Shown piece by piece: positions 6,165 to 7,095 of a stretch of 7,095 bases of DNA. The number at the start of each line of letters is the position of its first letter. Positions within the stretch are counted from its first letter, which is position 1. Under the pieces are notes generated by a model. It saw only the letters and a list, made by a program, of their open reading frames with translations. It searched no databases and was not told where the DNA came from. The stretch lies in the NCBI GenBank assembly GCA_013001485.1, contig JABDMN010000280.1, forward strand, positions 1 through 7,095, read 5' to 3'. Position numbers and translations under genes: made by a program. The DNA comes from Acidimicrobiia bacterium (GTDB lineage Bacteria; Actinomycetota; Acidimicrobiia; Spongiisociales; UBA5794).

Positions 6165-6647
6165 ATGCCTACGTTTGCTGACAAGGAAACCGACCGCCAC
6201 ATGGCGATCATCTGCTCGAAGGGCGCCCTCGACATGGCGTACCCCGGGCCGATTCTGGCCAACGCCGCCCTCTCCGAGGGCGTCGAGGTCGACCTGTTCT
6301 TCACGTTCTGGGGCCTCGACATGGTCAACAAGAAGAAGACCGACCATCTGAAGTTCACGCCCGTTGGCAACCCGGCCACCGGCATGCCACAGATGATCGG
6401 CGGCCTGCCCGGGATGACCGCAATGGCCACCCGCATGATGAGGCATCAGATCGAGGACCTCGACGTTCCCCCGATCCACGAGTTCCTCACCATGATCCAC
6501 GATGCCGGCGGTCGGCTGTGGGGATGCAAGATGTCGACGGACATGATGGACCTGGAGACTGAGGACTTGATCGAAGAGGTCAAGGACATCATCACCGCTT
6601 CGGATTTCATCGAGATGACTGAGGACGCACAGCTCCTCTTCATCTGA
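6165..6647 (+). CDS. DsrE/DsrF/DrsH-like family protein (DsrE2 type)
   Basis: A 160-residue protein of the DsrE/DsrF/DrsH-like family (PF13686 type), whose members bind or pass on sulfane sulfur in bacterial sulfur metabolism. Family marks are AIICSKGALDMAYPGPILAN (14-33), VDLFFTFWGLDMV (42-54), the Met-rich GMPQMIGGLPGMTAMATRMM (73-92) and RLWGCKMSTDMM (117-128), ending in LLFI. Cys121 lies in the conserved C-M-S motif and is the likely persulfide site; Cys17 is a second candidate. No long membrane helix is evident. The ATG at 6165 follows GAAAGGA at a good distance and comes 27 bp after the TusE-like gene. It is the last gene of the rightward cluster and probably exchanges sulfur with the TusE-like protein or the flavoprotein, an inference from linkage. 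Confidence 0.92.
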   Translation: MPTFADKETDRHMAIICSKGALDMAYPGPILANAALSEGVEVDLFFTFWGLDMVNKKKTDHLKFTPVGNPATGMPQMIGGLPGMTAMATRMMRHQIEDLDVPPIHEFLTMIHDAGGRLWGCKMSTDMMDLETEDLIEEVKDIITASDFIEMTEDAQLLFI

Positions 6648-6712
6648 GTTCGACAGCCAACGGAGTCCGGGACGTGACCCCCCTTGCGGCCCGGGCTTCG
6701 GCGCGTCCGGAG

Positions 6713-7095
6713 CTAGCCGAGCGCGTTGACCAGGGCGTCGACGACACGCGCCTGGGTGGCTTCGTCGATCTCGGGCCACATCGGCAACGAGAGAACCTCG
6801 CCGCAGGCCTGCTCCGTGACAGGGAGTGCCGTCTCGATATGTGAGTACACCGGGAGGTGGTGGAGCGGCACCGGGTAGTAGACCATCGTGTTCACACCCG
6901 CTCCGCCCATGTTCTCTCGCACCGAGTCTCTGTCGGCACCGAGGATCCGAACCGTGTACTGGTGGAAGACGTGGTCGAGGACCGGCGTGGGGGCAACAAC
7001 GCCGTCTACTGATGCCAGCATCGACGCGTAGCGTTCGGCTGCAATCCGCCTGCCCTTGTTGGCATCGTCGATGTGGGGCAGTTTCACCCGCAACA
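6713..7095 (-). CDS. DegT/DnrJ/EryC1/StrS family aminotransferase, C-terminal part (partial, 5' end beyond window)
   Basis: The last 126 or so residues of a PLP-dependent sugar aminotransferase that enters from the right edge. Recognisable C-terminal family pieces are VKLPHIDDANKGRR, VFHQYTVRI, the YYPVPLHHLPVY loop and LPVTEQACGEVLSLPMWPE. The PLP-binding lysine and the N-terminal two thirds are outside the window. The TTG at 7093-7091 is taken as an internal Leu codon, since the family motif usually continues upstream. These enzymes aminate nucleotide-linked keto sugars for cell-surface glycans or natural products; the exact sugar cannot be told. It is transcribed toward the sulfur cluster and separated from it by 65 bases (6648-6712). 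That gap has GC-rich partial complementarity but no convincing terminator. There is no sign of a functional link to the cluster. Confidence 0.9.
   Translation of the reverse strand, partial: LRVKLPHIDDANKGRRIAAERYASMLASVDGVVAPTPVLDHVFHQYTVRILGADRDSVRENMGGAGVNTMVYYPVPLHHLPVYSHIETALPVTEQACGEVLSLPMWPEIDEATQARVVDALVNALG

Noticed and set aside
6648..6712. Bidirectional terminator between the convergent DsrE-like and aminotransferase genes
   Set aside because: The stretch is GC-rich with short palindromes such as GCCCGGGC, but I found no good stem with a small loop and no T-run on either strand.
5913..6779. Minus-strand open frame of 288 codons opposite the TusE-like and DsrE-like genes
   Set aside because: The sense strand carries two clear family proteins with ribosome binding sites; the antisense product has no recognisable motif.
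7091..7093. TTG as true start of the aminotransferase
   Set aside because: The encoded stretch begins in the middle of a conserved family region and the usual protein is about three times longer, so the frame continues beyond the window.

Overview
The window reads as a GC-rich bacterial chromosome, most likely an actinomycetote (possibly Acidimicrobiia or a relative; an impression from codon bias, GTG starts and protein families, not a proven placement). It holds three blocks. (1) Positions 1-2728, leftward: two overlapping genes for a pair of ABC exporter half-transporters. The downstream gene is cut by the window edge. (2) Positions 3120-6647, rightward: a tight five-gene cluster encoding an excisionase-type HTH/PocR sensor regulator, a sulfide:quinone oxidoreductase-like flavoprotein, a DUF1641 protein, a TusE/DsrC-family sulfur-relay protein and a DsrE/DsrF/DrsH-like protein. 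(3) Positions 6713-7095, leftward: the C-terminal part of a DegT/DnrJ/EryC1/StrS-type sugar aminotransferase that enters from the right edge.

The divergent region between blocks 1 and 2 (2729-3119) is densely structured. From left to right it has a 6-bp hairpin, a 7-bp hairpin, a possible 8-residue leader peptide with its own Shine-Dalgarno, a leftward promoter candidate with a perfect TTGACA box, and a perfect 10-bp inverted repeat touching that box. Next come heptad repeats (AGTCCCT / AGGGACT) arranged as a 16-bp inverted repeat, and then two more small inverted repeats just before the regulator gene. The leftward part resembles an attenuation-type leader for the ABC genes. The rightward part may control the sulfur cluster.

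The five rightward genes are spaced like one operon: gaps of 11 bp, a 4-bp GTGA overlap, 2 bp and 27 bp, with good ribosome binding sites for the last four genes. The simplest reading is a regulated sulfide/sulfane-sulfur handling module. The flavoprotein would oxidise sulfide (or a related thiol/persulfide) and pass electrons to quinone, DUF1641 would be its partner, and the TusE and DsrE-like proteins would carry persulfide sulfur. The cysteine inventory is sparse and suggestive: two in the flavoprotein, one in TusE, two in DsrE, three in the sensor domain of the regulator and none in DUF1641. No dsrAB, hdr, tusA or rhodanese gene is seen here, so the final sulfur acceptor is unknown.
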